64,000 nt of DNA from Stenogyne calaminthoides (Eukaryota; Streptophyta; Magnoliopsida; Lamiales; Lamiaceae). Location: positions 18,009,758 to 18,073,757 of the forward strand of contig JBBCBC010000022.1 in assembly GCA_037126765.1 (NCBI GenBank). The letters are read 5' to 3'. The notes under the pieces are model-generated. The model worked only from the letters and a program-made list of their open reading frames with translations. It made no database searches and was not told the origin of the DNA. How positions within the stretch are numbered: position 1 is the stretch's first letter; each line of letters opens with the position of its first letter. Both the position numbers and the translations under genes were made by a program. Shown one piece after another: positions 23,021-35,017 of this stretch.

Positions 23021-23642
23021 GAGTCCAAGTTCTTCGAATTCCAACAGAGAAATTTGACAGTTGAGGAATACGAACGATAATTTAGCCGAATGTCCCATTT
23101 CGCCCCACACATGGTAGACACGGAGCGTAAGAAGACTCAAAAGTTCAAGAAGGGGTTGCGTCCGGAGATACGAAGTTTACTTGGGGGTTAAGGAGACATG
23201 CCTTTCAGTGACTTAATCAAGAGAGCGGGGGAAATTGCCATAAGTCAGCAAAATAAACGCCAACTGAAGGCCAGCTGAAAATCTAGGAAAAGGGAAATGG
23301 GACGAACAAGCTCCTAACAACGACGATGATGACAACTTAAGCAAACAAACAAGATTGGAGGGTAACCAAAAAACCATATGGCCCCAAAGAAACTCCATCC
23401 CGGGCAGATTTTTGAGAGCTACAAGTGAAGTCGTTCAACCTATTAGGCCGCCTTGTGCAACATGTGGGAAGAATCACATTGGAGAGTGCTTATGGGGACA
23501 AGCAAAATGCTTTAGATGCAAAAAGCCGGATCACAAGGTTCAATATTATCCCCAACTTGGGAGTCCGAGGTCAACTTCGAAAGGGAAGGCTCGAGTGTTT
23601 TCTATTATAGGCCATGGAGATGGAGGACAACAAGATCCTTAG
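23021..23642 (+). pseudogene. E1 gag, 5'-truncated
   Basis: Starts inside gag at the codons for ESKFFEFQQRNLTVEEYER, which match 30505 onward in E2. Then come MSHFAPHMVD, LRPEIRSLLG and two zinc-binding motifs: CATCGKNHIGEC and CFRCKKPDHKVQYYP, where the last Cys of the knuckle is Tyr. Stops and frame changes occur near 23075 and 23190. It ends GHGDGGQQDP-TAG. Confidence 0.8.
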
Positions 23643-23721
23643 AATAGATGCACTGATTATAAGTAGTTCACGTAATAAACTTTTAAATTTCGAGGACGCA
23701 ATTATTGTTAGTTGGGTAGAT

Positions 23722-25545
23722 TGTAATTCCCGTTACTTTTCTATGGATTAATACCTATCTTTCTCTTATTAAATCAGTTTTCAAAATTTTAAGTTACAAT
23801 ACTCACCCTAACTGCCACCCAAATTAATATTCTTATAATCATGCGGTTACTCTTTTGATAATGGGTAAAAGAAACAACCAATTTTAAAGAACAATTAAGG
23901 GGGTCTCTCTCCTGCCTTCTCTCATTATCTCCCTCACACAAAAAAATTTTCGGTTCTCTCTTCCACCAAAAAGGCAAAATAATTGTGCATCTATAAAATG
24001 TTGGATTGAGGCTGAGTGATTATACAAAGATTTGCCATGTCTTAAGCAAACTTTTATTTTCACCACTTTTCTTATTATTTTAAAATGTCAGCAGCAACTC
24101 CAAGAGCCATGCATTTGAACGTTTAATTGTTTTATTAAACAAATTACATAGATAAGACAACAATTTGAGAAATTGATTTAATTACTGTATTTGTTTTCTA
24201 CAACAGAAAGTGGGTATTTCATAATAACATGATTTAGTCTTCTTTCATTATTCTTTAGTTTATTGAGATTGATATATCCTAAATCTAGTAGTTTGCATAT
24301 TGGATGTTTTAGTACAGCTTCTCATGCCCCTCTATTATTTTTGGGACTGAAGTTTGACTTCATTTCTATAAACCATGTTAAACTGATTTGGGAATTTGAA
24401 AGGTATTGTTCGAGACTTATGTCAAAATCGATTTGGGGATTTAGGTTTGATTTGGGAATCTAGGGTTTTGAATTAGGGATTTCTTCGTCCTAAATTGTTT
24501 ATCCAGATTTATAATTAAGGCCTTAGCTATTTTTTTTTAAACCCTTGCTATTGTGTCCCTAGACTTGTATTAAATTTCAAATGGCAATATCAGTTCTTAG
24601 CTAGTAATCAAATTCTACGCTAATTAAATTTATACGATTATCAATGCGAGGCGGCGACAATTACGAGGACTGAGGACATATTCGTACAAGACTTCTACCT
24701 ATTACTTCTTGCAAGCATATTCGAGGTGGGCTTTTCCTTCGATGTTCTACAGTGGTTAGTAGAACAAGTTGTTCATTATTTAATATTCTACGTGTTTTGT
24801 TGAACGTGTTATGCTCCATGTAAGCTTATGTTCCATGTTATGATACACTACATGCTATGTTCTATGAAATTCTATGTTATCAAGTCTAATAGCCAGGGAC
24901 TAGTTCACGGGTCCGGGACCATATAAGTTGTCCTCGGGAATGACCAAGATATGATCTTGGGAAGGCCCGCAGTGCTCAATGAGAAACTTTACGTGTGAGA
25001 ATACCAAAGTCCTTAAAATGACTTTGGGAAGGTTCACAAACTTTACGTGTGAGAATACCAAAGTCATTAAAACGACTTTGGGAACGCTCACAACTTTACG
25101 TGTAGGAATACTAAAGTCAATTAAATGACTTTGGAAAGGCCTACAACTCTTTGACAAATTCTATGTGATGTTTGCTTTGATGTGTACAACTCATGTTTAA
25201 TATTTAACTTGAGCAACTGAGTCCCACTGAGTGCGATTTATTACTCACCCCATCTATTTACAAATTTCAGGTTGAGGAGTTGGGCGATGAGGAGGGGGAT
25301 GGATGAAGATCCCTTAATTGAATTTTATTTTAAATGTTAAATAAATAATAGAAGTTTGATGTTTCCGCTGCTAAATCAAAGTATTTTTAAATTAATAGTC
25401 GTTGTTCTTTACCGTTAGGGTATTTTCAAATTACTAGCCGTTATTTCTTACCGTTATGCATTTGAAATTTAAATGTTAGTTGCGCCCAAGTTAGTTATTT
25501 TAACTACTTTTTGAAATGTCCGTTTTATGAAAATTGGGGCGTGAC
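23722..25545 (+). repeat. LTR L1 of array E
   Basis: TGTAATTCCCGTTAC after GTTAGTTGGGTAGAT, running to GGGGCGTGAC. Compared with L2 it lacks about 160 bp (the L2 stretch 26402-26560). It has internal near-repeats of TTTACGTGTGAGAATACCAA (24990, 25045, 25095). ORFs at 24263 and 24900 are chance; the same ORF recurs in L2. Confidence 0.85.
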
Positions 25546-26145
25546 CAAGATATGATCTTGGGAAGGCCCGCAGTGCTCAATGAGAAACATTTACGTATGA
25601 GAATACCAAAGTCCTTAAAATGACTTTGGGAAGGTTCACAAACTTTACGTGTGAGAATACCAAAGTCATTAAAACGACTTTGGGAACGCTCACAACTTTA
25701 CGTGTAGGAATACTAAAATCAATTAAATGACTTTGGAAAGGCCTACAACTCTATGACAAATTCTATGTTATGTTTGCTTTGATGTACAACTCATGTTTAA
25801 TTTTTAACTTGAGCAACTGAGTCCCACTGAGTGTGATTTCATACTCACCCCATCTATTTACAAATTTCAGGTTGAGGATTTGGGCGATGAGGAGGGGGAT
25901 GGATGACGATCCCTCAATTGAATTTTATTTTAAATGTTAAATAAATAATAGAAGTTTGATGTTTTCGCTGCTAAATCAAAGTATTTTTAAATTAATAGCC
26001 GTTGTTCTTTACCGTTAGGGTATTTTCAAATTACTAGCCGTTATTTCTTACCGTTATGCATTTGAAATTTAAATGTTAGTTGTGCCCAAGTTAGTTATTT
26101 TAACTACTTTTGAAATGTCCATTTTATGAAAATTGGGGCGTGACA
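25546..26145 (+). repeat. Partial tandem copy of the E LTR 3' half (L1')
   Basis: 25546-26145 repeats 24943-25545 (CAAGATATGATCTTGGG ... GGGGCGTGACA). The junction is at TGAC, a word present at both the LTR end (GGGCGTGAC) and the internal breakpoint (GGAATGACCAAG). Only GAG (26146-26148) separates it from L2; the internal region elsewhere starts with the same GAG (29839). Confidence 0.85.
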
Positions 26146-26148
26146 GAG

Positions 26149-29100
26149 TGTAATACCCATTACTTTTCTATGGATTAATACTATTTTTTCTTATTAAATC
26201 AGTTTTCAAAATTTTAAGTTACAATACTCAGCCCTAACTGCCACCCAAATTAATATTCCCATAATCCTGCGGTTACTCTTTTGATAATGGGTCAAAAGAA
26301 ACAATCAATTTTAAATTTCAATTAAATGAGGTCTCTCTCCTTCCTTCTCTCATTATCTCCCTCACACAAAAAGATTTTCGGTTCTCTCTTCCACCAAAAA
26401 GGTTCTATTTAAAACAGAAGACAGCTACTGCCCCTCGTTCCTCCCTACTGGTTTATCCTCTACAATTTTGCTGGAAGGTAATCTGTACATCCCTTTTCTC
26501 CACTATTTTTTATTTATATATTTTATACTCTATTTTTCTGATCCCAAATCCGATTTGACAAAATAATTGTGCATCTATAAAATGTTGGATTGAGGTTGAG
26601 TGATTATACAAAGATTTCCCATGTCTTAAGCAAACTTTTGTTTTCACCACTTTTCTTATTATTTTAAAATGTCAGCAGCAACTCCAAGAGCCATGCATTT
26701 GAATGTTTAATTGTTTTATTAAACAAATTACATAGATAAGACAACAATTTGAGAAATTGATTAAATTAATGTATTTGTTTTCTACAACAGAAAGTGGGTA
26801 TTTCATAATACCATGATTTAGTCTTCTTTCATTATTCTTTAGTTAACTGAAATTGATATATCCTAAATCTAGTAGTTTGCATATTGGATGTTTTTGTACA
26901 GCTTCTCATGCCCCTCTATTATTTTTGGGACTGAAGTTTGACTTCATTTCTATAAACCATGTTAAACTGATTTGGGAATTTGAAAGGTATTGTTCGAGAC
27001 TTATGTCAAAATTGATTTGGGGATTTAGGTTTGATTTGGGAATCTAGGGTTTTGAATTAGGGATTTCTTCGTCCTAAATTGTTTATCCAGATTTATAATT
27101 AAGGCCTTAGCTATTTTTTTTAAACCCTTGCTATTGTGTCCCTAGACTTGTATTAAATTTAAAATGGCAATATCAGTTCTTAGCTAGTAATCAAATTCTA
27201 CACTAATTAAATTTATACGATTATCAATGCAAGGCGATGAAAATTACGAGGACTGAGGACATGTAGGTCCCGAACGGGTTTTGTGAGGGCAGAAGTCTAG
27301 AGGGGAGGAGTGAATAGACTTCTGAAAACTTTTTGTGCGGATCATGTGTGATTTGCAGATTGCCTGATCAGAGTGCTAGTGAGTCAGTTTGGACTGATGT
27401 TCAATCTTACTGAGTGCCTGAGGGCAGATCAGTTTGATATCTGTCAGTTTAACTGAGAGTGCGGAAGCTTGAAAATACCCGTGTGAAAAACCAGTTTATC
27501 AATTCAGATTCTTAAGTCAGTTTTCAACCGGCTAACTAAAGTGTCAACCTGATCAGATCAGTTGCTTGGAGCAGACTGAGCTTAACTTAGAATATGTATG
27601 CAGTTTTAAACTCAATTGTGTGAATAGTGTAAAGCAATAAGAAAGCAAGCAAATGCACACAAGATTTTATAGTGGTTCAGACGAAACCCGTCTTACGTCC
27701 ACTCTTCCCTTAACACAGGAGTACCAACTTAACCAACTTAACCAACTGGACTTAGTTTTATGTGTTAGTCCAACACCCAACAGATGTTTATTGAGTTCAC
27801 ACTCAACCGAACCAGAAATCAGAAACTAAAATCCCTAGTCTGAAATCTTGTGGTAACAAACTTAACCAACTATGAGTTTGGGTAAAGGTTTGTTGTGGTT
27901 CCAACTGGAAATCTATCCAAGTGTTTATGTAACCAAATGCTAGTGGATAGGATTTCTTGCTAAGAACTATGGGATGAACACTCTAAGAATAATCTTCAAA
28001 TATGGTGTTCTTCGAGCGGAGATTTGCTGTAGTTTTTGCTTCTTTTGCGATGTCTCCGTGTTTGTTCTTAGTCGTCCCCTCTCATATCTTCTTCAATTTT
28101 GAAGATCGATCCCATTTTATAGACCTCGAAATCAAAGAGCCGTTGCAGAGCAATTTGAATTTCGGGCTATATTAGGTAGGCTGTAGGATATGATTGTGAC
28201 GTGCTCCGAATATCGGCGTGGCCGTAGGCATGATTAGCGCCGTTTATGTCCGCAGCGTCGAATCCCGTATTGTCAGCTCTTTTTGTGCACGTGTCGCTTT
28301 CTCCTTGGCTTCGCGAGGCGGCACTTCAGTAATTTGTCCATTAGACGATTGATATTCCTTTTGTAGAAGATTCATTTTGTCTGGTGTATCATTTTGATTG
28401 ACGCCAGGCGTGAGCTGACTTGATCAGATAACTGATCAGTCTACCTTGTTGAGTCTTCTGATGCAGATTGTCTTAGCTCAATATGCAGACTCGGCTGATA
28501 TCGGTCTTCAGGTCTTCTGGTAGTCTTCTGATCTTCAGGTGACTCTGAGCCTCAGTGTATTCAGTCATACTGAGTCTTCAGGTTTGTTACTGAGTCTTCA
28601 GGTTTATCTGAGTCTTCAGGTTCATCTGAGTCTTCAGGTTCATCTGAGTCTTCAGTGTTATCTGAGTCTTCAGTGTCTTCTGTCTTTACCTGATCTTCTG
28701 ACTTCTTTTCTTCTGATTTGTTCTTAGCCTTCTGATCATATGACCTTATCTGGGTCATCTGATGCTTCGACCTGACCTATACATATTGAGTTCCCCCTTA
28801 ATATATGACCTATCTTTTACATCAGCTATCTATACATTTCAGCTGGTCATCTTAATCTGATTCTAAGTCATCAGTCAGCTAACAGGTCTGACTGGTCCTA
28901 TTACAACCTGTTTTGGAACTTCCATCAAAACTTAAATACAAATTTCCCAACAGGACATATTCATACGAGACATCTACCTATTACTTCTTGCAAGCATATT
29001 CGATGTGGGGTTTTCCTTAGATGTTCTACAGTGTTTAGTAGAATAAGTTGTTCATAGTTTAATATTCTACGTGTTTTGTTGAACGTGTGTCTTCTACGTT

Positions 29101-29838
29101 TTATGGTTCATGTAAGCTTATGTTCCATGTTATGATACACTACATGCTATGTTCTATGAAATTTTATGTTATCAAGTCCAATAGCAAGGGACTAGTTCAC
29201 GGGTCCGGGACCATATAAGTTATCCTCGGGAATAACCTAGATATGATCTTGGGAAGGCCCGCAGTGCTCAATGAGAAACTTTACGTGTGAGAATACCATA
29301 GTCCTTAAAATGACTTTAGGAAGGTTCACAAACTTTACGTGTGAGAATACCAAAGTCATTAAAACGACTTTGGGAAGGCTCACAACTTTACGTGTAGGAA
29401 TACTAAAGTCAATTAAATGACTTTGGAAAGGCCTACAACTCTATGACAAATTCTATGTGATGTTTGCTTTGATATGTTCAACTCATGTTTAATATTTAAC
29501 TTGAGCAACCGAGTCTCACTGAGTCTGATTTCATACTCACCCCATCTATTTATAAATTTCAGGTTGAGGAGTGGGACGATGAGGAGGGGAATGGATGACG
29601 ATCCCTTAATTGAATTTTATTTTAAATGTTAAATAAATAATAGAAGTTTGATGTTTCCGCTGCTAAATCAAAGTATTTTTAAATTAATAGCCGTTGTTCT
29701 TTACCGTTAGGGTATTTTCAAATTACTAGCCGTTATTTCTTACCGTTATGCATTTGAAATTTAAATGTTAGTTGCGCCCAAGTTAGTTATTTTAACTACT
29801 TTTTGAAATTTCCGTTTTATGAAAATTGGGGAGTGACA
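26149..29838 (+). repeat. LTR L2 of array E, interrupted
   Basis: Own sequence 26149-27261 and 28958-29838, about 1.99 kb: TGTAATACCCATTAC to GGGGAGTGACA. It contains a Sirevirus solo LTR with target duplication GGACA. It carries the 160-bp segment missing from L1, including CTATTTAAAAC (26405-26415) as a weak TATA-like site. L2 acts as the 5' LTR of gag E2, since a primer-like site follows. Confidence 0.87.
27262..28952 (-). repeat. Solo LTR of the S family (1691 bp) in L2
   Basis: Plus strand TGTAGGTCCCGAACGGG to AAATTTCCCAACA is the reverse of the S LTR (TGTTGGGAAATTTG ... GGGACCTACA). Perfect duplication GGACA at 27257-27261 and 28953-28957. Contains a 16-bp tandem TCTGAGTCTTCAGGTT repeated 5-6 times at about 28575-28680. 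On the minus strand TATAAAATG near 28112 is the likely TATA. This shows S-family activity both before and after the E insertion. Confidence 0.93.
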
Positions 29839-30159
29839 GAGTATTATCAGAGCGGGTCTACGTTCTTGTAAACATTGCTAAAATCTATCTTTTGAATTGA
29901 GGTATTTAAGTGCAATGATTGATGAGTCGATCCTATAAAATTTTATGTCATCCATCACCGCCTCAACGCTCCATCTCCATAAGGTACAAGCTATTAGTTT
30001 TCCATCTCGAATTATCATGCTAAATGCTCATGCTATTATGTGGTACATTGAATGTTATATACATGTTTCCAATCATTATTGTTTTGTCATGATTATGGTT
30101 ATTGTTCTGAATTTAAATTCATGAGTAAGATGTAACGTAGTGTAGAGTTTTCGTAGATT
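29839..30159 (+). other. E2 primer-like site and leader
   Basis: GAGTATTATCAGAGCGGG directly after L2 is a mutated TGGTATCAGAGC site (tRNA-Met complement). The following ~300 bp are noncoding leader up to the gag ATG. Confidence 0.65.
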
Positions 30160-31129
30160 ATGGCCAACCAAGGAGATAACGGGGCTCATGTGGAAAACTA
30201 AGCCGAAAATGCCAAAATCGTGGAGCAATTCCGTTGATACAAGCCACCGACTTTCAATGGACAAGCTGGGCCTTCTGCTGTCGAGGAATGGTTTCGCGCA
30301 CTTGAATGTGTCTTTTGACTTGTCAAGTGCACAGACCAGCAACGGGTGACGTGTGCAGAGTTTCAGTTAGTAGAGGATACCGACCATTTGTGGGAAGGCT
30401 ATTGGAGATCGAGGACGGAAGATGAACGTGAAGCACTTACATGGGACGGGTTCAAGGAGATACTCATGGAGAGGTATTTCCCCGATTCCTACCGTGACCA
30501 AATGGAGTCCAAGTTCTTCGCATTCCAACAGCAAAATCTGACAGTTGAGGAATACGAACGACAATTTAGCCGAATGTCCCGTTTCGTCCCACACATGGTA
30601 GACACGGATTTTTAAGAAGATTCAAAAGTTCAAGAAGGGGTTGCGTCCGAAGATACGAAGCATACTTGCGGGTCAAGGAGACATGCCTTTCAGTGACTTA
30701 GTCAATAGAGCGGGGGAAATTGCCATAAGTCAACAAAATGGAAACGCCAACCGAAGGCCAGCTGAAAATCTAGGAAAAAGGAAATGGGATGAACAAGCTC
30801 CTAACAACGACGATGATGACAACTTAAACAAACAAACAAGATTGGAGGGTAACCAAACAACCATATGGCCCAAAAGTAACTCCATCTCGGGCAGATTTTT
30901 GAGAGCTACAAGTGAAGTCGTTCAACCTATTAGGACGCCTTGTGCAACATGTGGGAAGAATCACATTGGAGAGTGCTTATGGGGACAAGGAAAATGCTTT
31001 AGATGCAAAAAGCCGGGTCACAAGGTTCAATATTGTCCCCAACTTGGGAGTCCGAGCTCAACTCCAAAAGAGAAGGCTCGAGTGTTTTCTATGATAGGCC
31101 ATAGAGATGGAGGACAACAAGATCCTTAG
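30160..31129 (+). pseudogene. E2 gag
   Basis: Starts MANQGDNGAHVEN, then a TAA. The frame continues with PPTFNGQAGPSAVEEWFRAL, ending ECVF-TGA, CAEFQLVEDTDHLWEGYW, WDGFKEILMERYFPDSYRDQ, FFAFQQQNLTVEEYERQF, the standard retrotransposon gag domain of chromoviruses. The C-terminal third has acidic NNDDDDN, CATCGKNHIGEC and the intact knuckle CFRCKKPGHKVQYC (about 30993-31034). Stops near 30199, 30236, 30316 and 30613. It ends QQDP-TAG, then 79 bp to the next LTR with no pol. Confidence 0.85.
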
Positions 31130-31208
31130 AATAGACGCACTGATTATAAGTAGTTCACGTAATAAACTTTTAAATTTCGAGGACGAAATTATTGTTAGTT
31201 GGGTAGAT

Positions 31209-31682
31209 TGTAATACCCGTTACTTTTCTATGAATTAATACCTATCTTTTTCTTATTAAATAAGTTTTCAAAATTTTAAGTTACAATACTCAGCCCTAAC
31301 TGCCACCCAAATTAATATTCCCATAATCCCGCGGTTACTCTTTTGATAATGGGTAAAAGAAACAACCAATTTTAAAGCTCAATTAAGGGGGGCCTCTCTC
31401 CTTCCTTCTCTCATTATCTCCCTCACACAAAAAGATTTTCGGTTCTCTCTTCCACCAAAAAGGTTCTCTTTCAAACAGAAGACAGCTGCTGCCCCTCGTT
31501 CCTCCCTACAGGTTTTTCCTCTGAAATTTTGCTGGAAGGTAATCTGTACATCCCTTTTCTCCACTGTTCTTTATTTATTTTTTTTAATACTCTATTTTTT
31601 CTGATCCAAAATCTGATTTGACAAAATAATTGTGCATCTATAAAATGTTGGATTGAGGCCAAGTGATTATACAAAGATTTCC
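31209..31682 (+). repeat. LTR L3 of array E, 3'-truncated
   Basis: TGTAATACCCGTTAC after the same GTTAGTTGGGTAGAT tract as L1, ending at TACAAAGATTTCC where L1 and L2 continue with CATGTCTTAAGC. The next bases (AAATTTGAGCG) belong to the end of a Tat-family LTR (compare 37228). A deletion joined the two. Confidence 0.85.
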
Positions 31683-31708
31683 TAAATTTGAGCGTAATTT
31701 ATATTTAC

Positions 31709-33398
31709 TGTTGGGATATTTTAGTTTTGATGAATTATGTCAAAACATTATCAACTTGTGTTATTGAAGCTAATCTACAGATAACAAGTTAAGGGGGAAT
31801 GAGAGAACAAATTGAGGGGGAACTCAGGATATCAGAAGAAGATGATCGAGATCAGACGAGGCTGCAGACGAGACTGATCGAGATCAGATGAGTTAGACGA
31901 GTTCCGAGTAAACTAATGAGCTGTGCAAAATCAGAAGTGAAGAAACCTAAAGCCAGCAAATCAGAAGAGAAGGTTACAGATCAGAAGAGGAGCAGATGAG
32001 ACTGATCAAGATCATACGTGATCGAGATCAGATATGAAGAGGAGCAGATGAGACTGATCGAGATCAGACGTGATCGAGATCAGATATTATAAACTGATAT
32101 GCTAACCTGATGTTATCCTGATATGTTGATCTGAAGAAGTGTTGATCTGATCAGTCGAGCTGATCAGATCAGGCAAGAAGAAATCAGATAGCATGAGTCA
32201 AGTGACCTGAGGGTCAGTGAGTAAAGTGACCTGAGGGTCAGGATGTCTGAATTCAGAAGAGCTGAAGCCTGAGTGTCAGTATACCTGATCAGACAAGGTC
32301 CGCTGAAGAAAAGTTGCTGAATCAAGAAACCTGAGACTCAGATAGAACTGAAGAAACTGAAGGCTCAGATAACAAGGCTCAAATAACCTGAAGGCTCAGA
32401 TAACCTGAAGGCTCAGATAGAACTGAAGATCCTGAGACTCAGAAGAAACTGAAGAATATAACCGTTAGATTCAACTGACGTGGACCAATGAGAGTAAGAC
32501 AAAAAGCCTGAAAAAGCTGTAAAAAGCTACATAATAGGTTGGATTTGATTGTGACTCCATCCAACGGTAACATTCAAATCCACACTATAAATACAAGTTC
32601 TTTCTTCATTATTAAGTGTGGAAGTGTGTGAAATGCGTGAAAATACCATTGAAGCTACAGAGCCAAATCATCTAGCATCTCCACCATAGAACACTGAACA
32701 AGAAATACACGCATATATTCAAGAGTGTTCTACCCTAGATCTAAGCACAAATGTAATATCCTAAGCTTAGAGAGATTTTCCCATCCATAGCATTGAGGCT
32801 AAACAAATGTAAGAGAAAATCTCAACCTAGTTGGAAACCAAACAAATCTTTACCCAAACTCAAAAGTTAGGTTAAGTTTGTTCTACAAGATTTCAGACTA
32901 TGGATTCTAGTTCTGATTTCTGGGATTGATTGAGTGTGAACTCGGTAAAAATCTAGCAATCCCGAAAGGGAGGGTAGGCAATCCCGTGAGGGAGATAAGT
33001 CCCGTTTGAGTGTGAACTCGGTAAACATCTAGCAATCCCGAAAGGGAGGGTAGGCAATCCCGTGAGGGAGATAAGTCCCGTTTGAGTGTGAACTCGGTAA
33101 ACATCTGTTGGGTGTTGGACTAACACGTTAAACTAACTCCAGTTGGTTAAGTTGTTAAGTTGGTTCCCCTTGTGATAGGGAAGAGTGAATTGTTTGATTT
33201 GGACTCCGAACCACTATAAAATCTTGTGTTCTTTACTGTTTTATGTTCTTACTTGCCATATGCATTTGTTTATAAGCAAAATACAACACACATGTTCTTA
33301 AAAGCAAAAAATTTGAATCACTCTGCCCTTACCCCTATTTTTATATGCATTACACAAGTCTTCCGCACACATGGGTTTTCCTCAAATCGGGACCAACA
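31709..33398 (+). repeat. Solo LTR of family K (1690 bp)
   Basis: TGTTGGGATATTTTAG to GGGACCAACA with perfect target duplication TTTAC (31704-31708, 33399-33403). Removing it restores the F LTR sequence as seen at 37228-37270. Contains TATAAATAC at 32586-32594, repeated CTGAAGGCTCAGATAA words at 32330-32450, and two full plus one partial 76-bp direct repeats starting at 32932, 33008 and 33084. The minus-strand solo LTR at 45585-46943 is the same family and has the same repeat. Confidence 0.93.
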
Positions 33399-33403
33399 TT
33401 TAC

Positions 33404-33490
33404 TGTTCTTTACTTGTTTGATCTGATTCATGTACGTGTGTTGCCCTAGATGTAAAATCTAGGTTACAAAATTTGGTGCCGTCTGTGGGA
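33404..33490 (+). repeat. End of the F 5' LTR and primer site
   Basis: TTACTTGTTTGATCTGATTC to GGTTACAAAA matches the end of the 3' LTR (GGTTACAACA, 37325). TTTGGTGCCGTCTGTGGGA (33472-33490) follows as primer site, one change from the G/TR-GAG form. Confidence 0.8.
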
Positions 33491-33540
33491 AATTTTCTAT
33501 CGATTTATTCATTAATCCCCAGGAGACCCACCCTTTATCA

Positions 33541-35017
33541 ATGGCGATCAACCAAGGTAATGCTACCAAAAACGAGACAGATCTCTGTGATGGTGTCGAG
33601 GCCTCAATGAGTTCACAGCGGTCTCACCCCGTCATCCCAGAAGCCACCCGCGACTGGTGGAACCTTGTCCAAACACCAGAGGATGAAAAGGTCGTACTGG
33701 CCATCCTCCACAAGAAACGCCTCGCCTTCAAGAAGGCGGCACACAACGCAGGGGCCTCTACAGGCCAACTGGCGTATGACCCAGCAAAGCACGCCATCAT
33801 TCGGAATTGAAGGCTCCTGGAAAGGCCAGCGGGATTGGGCAATGTGTTTCGGTCGACTCAGGGGCCAGGAGGCCCAGAAAGCCCTATTGGCCGTCGAGGA
33901 TGAGGCACACTCTCAGCCCCGACTCACCGACCAGGTGGACAAAGACCTCGCTATGGCCTTGAACATGCACCATGATGAATTGTCGAGAGGCTCGATAATT
34001 CACCAGGACTATCCCAGAGCGACTTCCCCCCCCAAAGATCATCGCGACGCGCCCAGATTGGTCCAGCGACTTCTCGAGCGGACAGAGAATCAGAGTGGTC
34101 CAGTTGGCACGGACCATAACCTCACCATCCCAGACTCTCCCCTCGGGACCATGGTCACCTTGGCACCCACCCAACGGAAAATCAACACAGTGGCTCTAGA
34201 TCGCTATAGTGGGAACACGGACCCAAGGGTCCACATAGCAAAGTATAACTCTTACATGGCCTCCATGGACGCGATGGATGCAACAAAATGCAGGCTGTTT
34301 TCCCTAACTTTGAGCAACCAGGCTCATCAGTGGTTCACTTCGCTGGCACCCTTCTCGGTGGATATGTTCGAGCAGCTCGCCATGTTATTCCTAACCCACT
34401 TCATGGCCTTGGCACCGTGATCTGCGACCAAGCAGCGAATGATGAATACCCAGTAAGTGGACAACCAGTCTGATCGATCCTACATTGAAAGGATCGACAA
34501 ACTCATACTTGAAGGGGACCCAATCGAAGATGAGGCTAAGGTACTCGGGGCCATTTCCGGCCTCAAAAAGGGAAACAAACTATCGCGGCGTATGACCACC
34601 GAATACCCAGTCAGCTACACCGACTTCCGGAGGCGAGCTAGAGACATTATCCACGTATCAGAACTTCTAGAATCTAGACTCTCCGATGACAGAGAGGTCG
34701 CAGACTCAAAGAAAATCTCCAAGAACACTGGAGGTCACTATAAGGCACCCAGTAGCTTCAAGCCTTTCGAAGAGAACATCCCAGTAAAACTGATGGAGGC
34801 ATTAGGTAAGATACCCGGACATGTCTACAACCAGATTAGAGACCGTGAGTTACTCCTCCCACCACGACCTATCAAGAATAAGGGCAGGTCGAATCCCAAC
34901 AAGTTCTGCCACTTCCATGAACAGACATGTCATTACACAAGCGAATGCAAAGACCTGCTTCCCTAGCTTTGGAGGCTGTACGAGGACGGGCTCTTGGACG
35001 AGTTTGTCAAGCGACCT
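33541..35017 (+). pseudogene. F gag
   Basis: ATG at 33541 (MAINQGNATKNE), then DWWNLVQTPEDEKVVLAI, a frameshift near 33800, and the capsid-like part ALDRYSGNTDPRVH, NSYMASMDA, CRLFSLTLSNQAHQWFTSL, SYIERIDKLILEGDPIEDEAK, RRMTTEYPVSYTDFRRRA. The knuckle-like FCHFHEQTCHYTSEC is at about 34904-34948. Stops near 34420, 34455, 34964 and 35018. Homologous to G gag along its length; more of the knuckle is kept here. Confidence 0.83.

Larger units (their letters stand above)
23021..31682 (+). mobile_element. Chromovirus-like gag-only array E (three LTRs, two gag regions)
   Basis: Order: gag fragment E1 (23021-23642), LTR L1, a partial second copy of the LTR 3' half (L1'), GAG spacer, LTR L2 holding a solo Sirevirus LTR, primer-like site, gag E2 (30160-31129), LTR L3 cut at 31682. 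Both gag regions are followed after the same 79 bp by an LTR, with no protease, RT or integrase. This looks like a family that lost pol, then shuffled by recombination between LTRs. Both outer ends are truncated. Confidence 0.8.

Noticed and set aside
24263..24463. Small ORF repeated at 26853-27047
   Set aside because: It recurs only because it lies in the E LTR (L1 and L2); no start context or domain.
28539..28758. Low-complexity ORFs on both strands (Leu/Ser-rich and Glu/Asp-rich)
   Set aside because: They are produced by the TCTGAGTCTTCAGGTT tandem repeat in a solo LTR.
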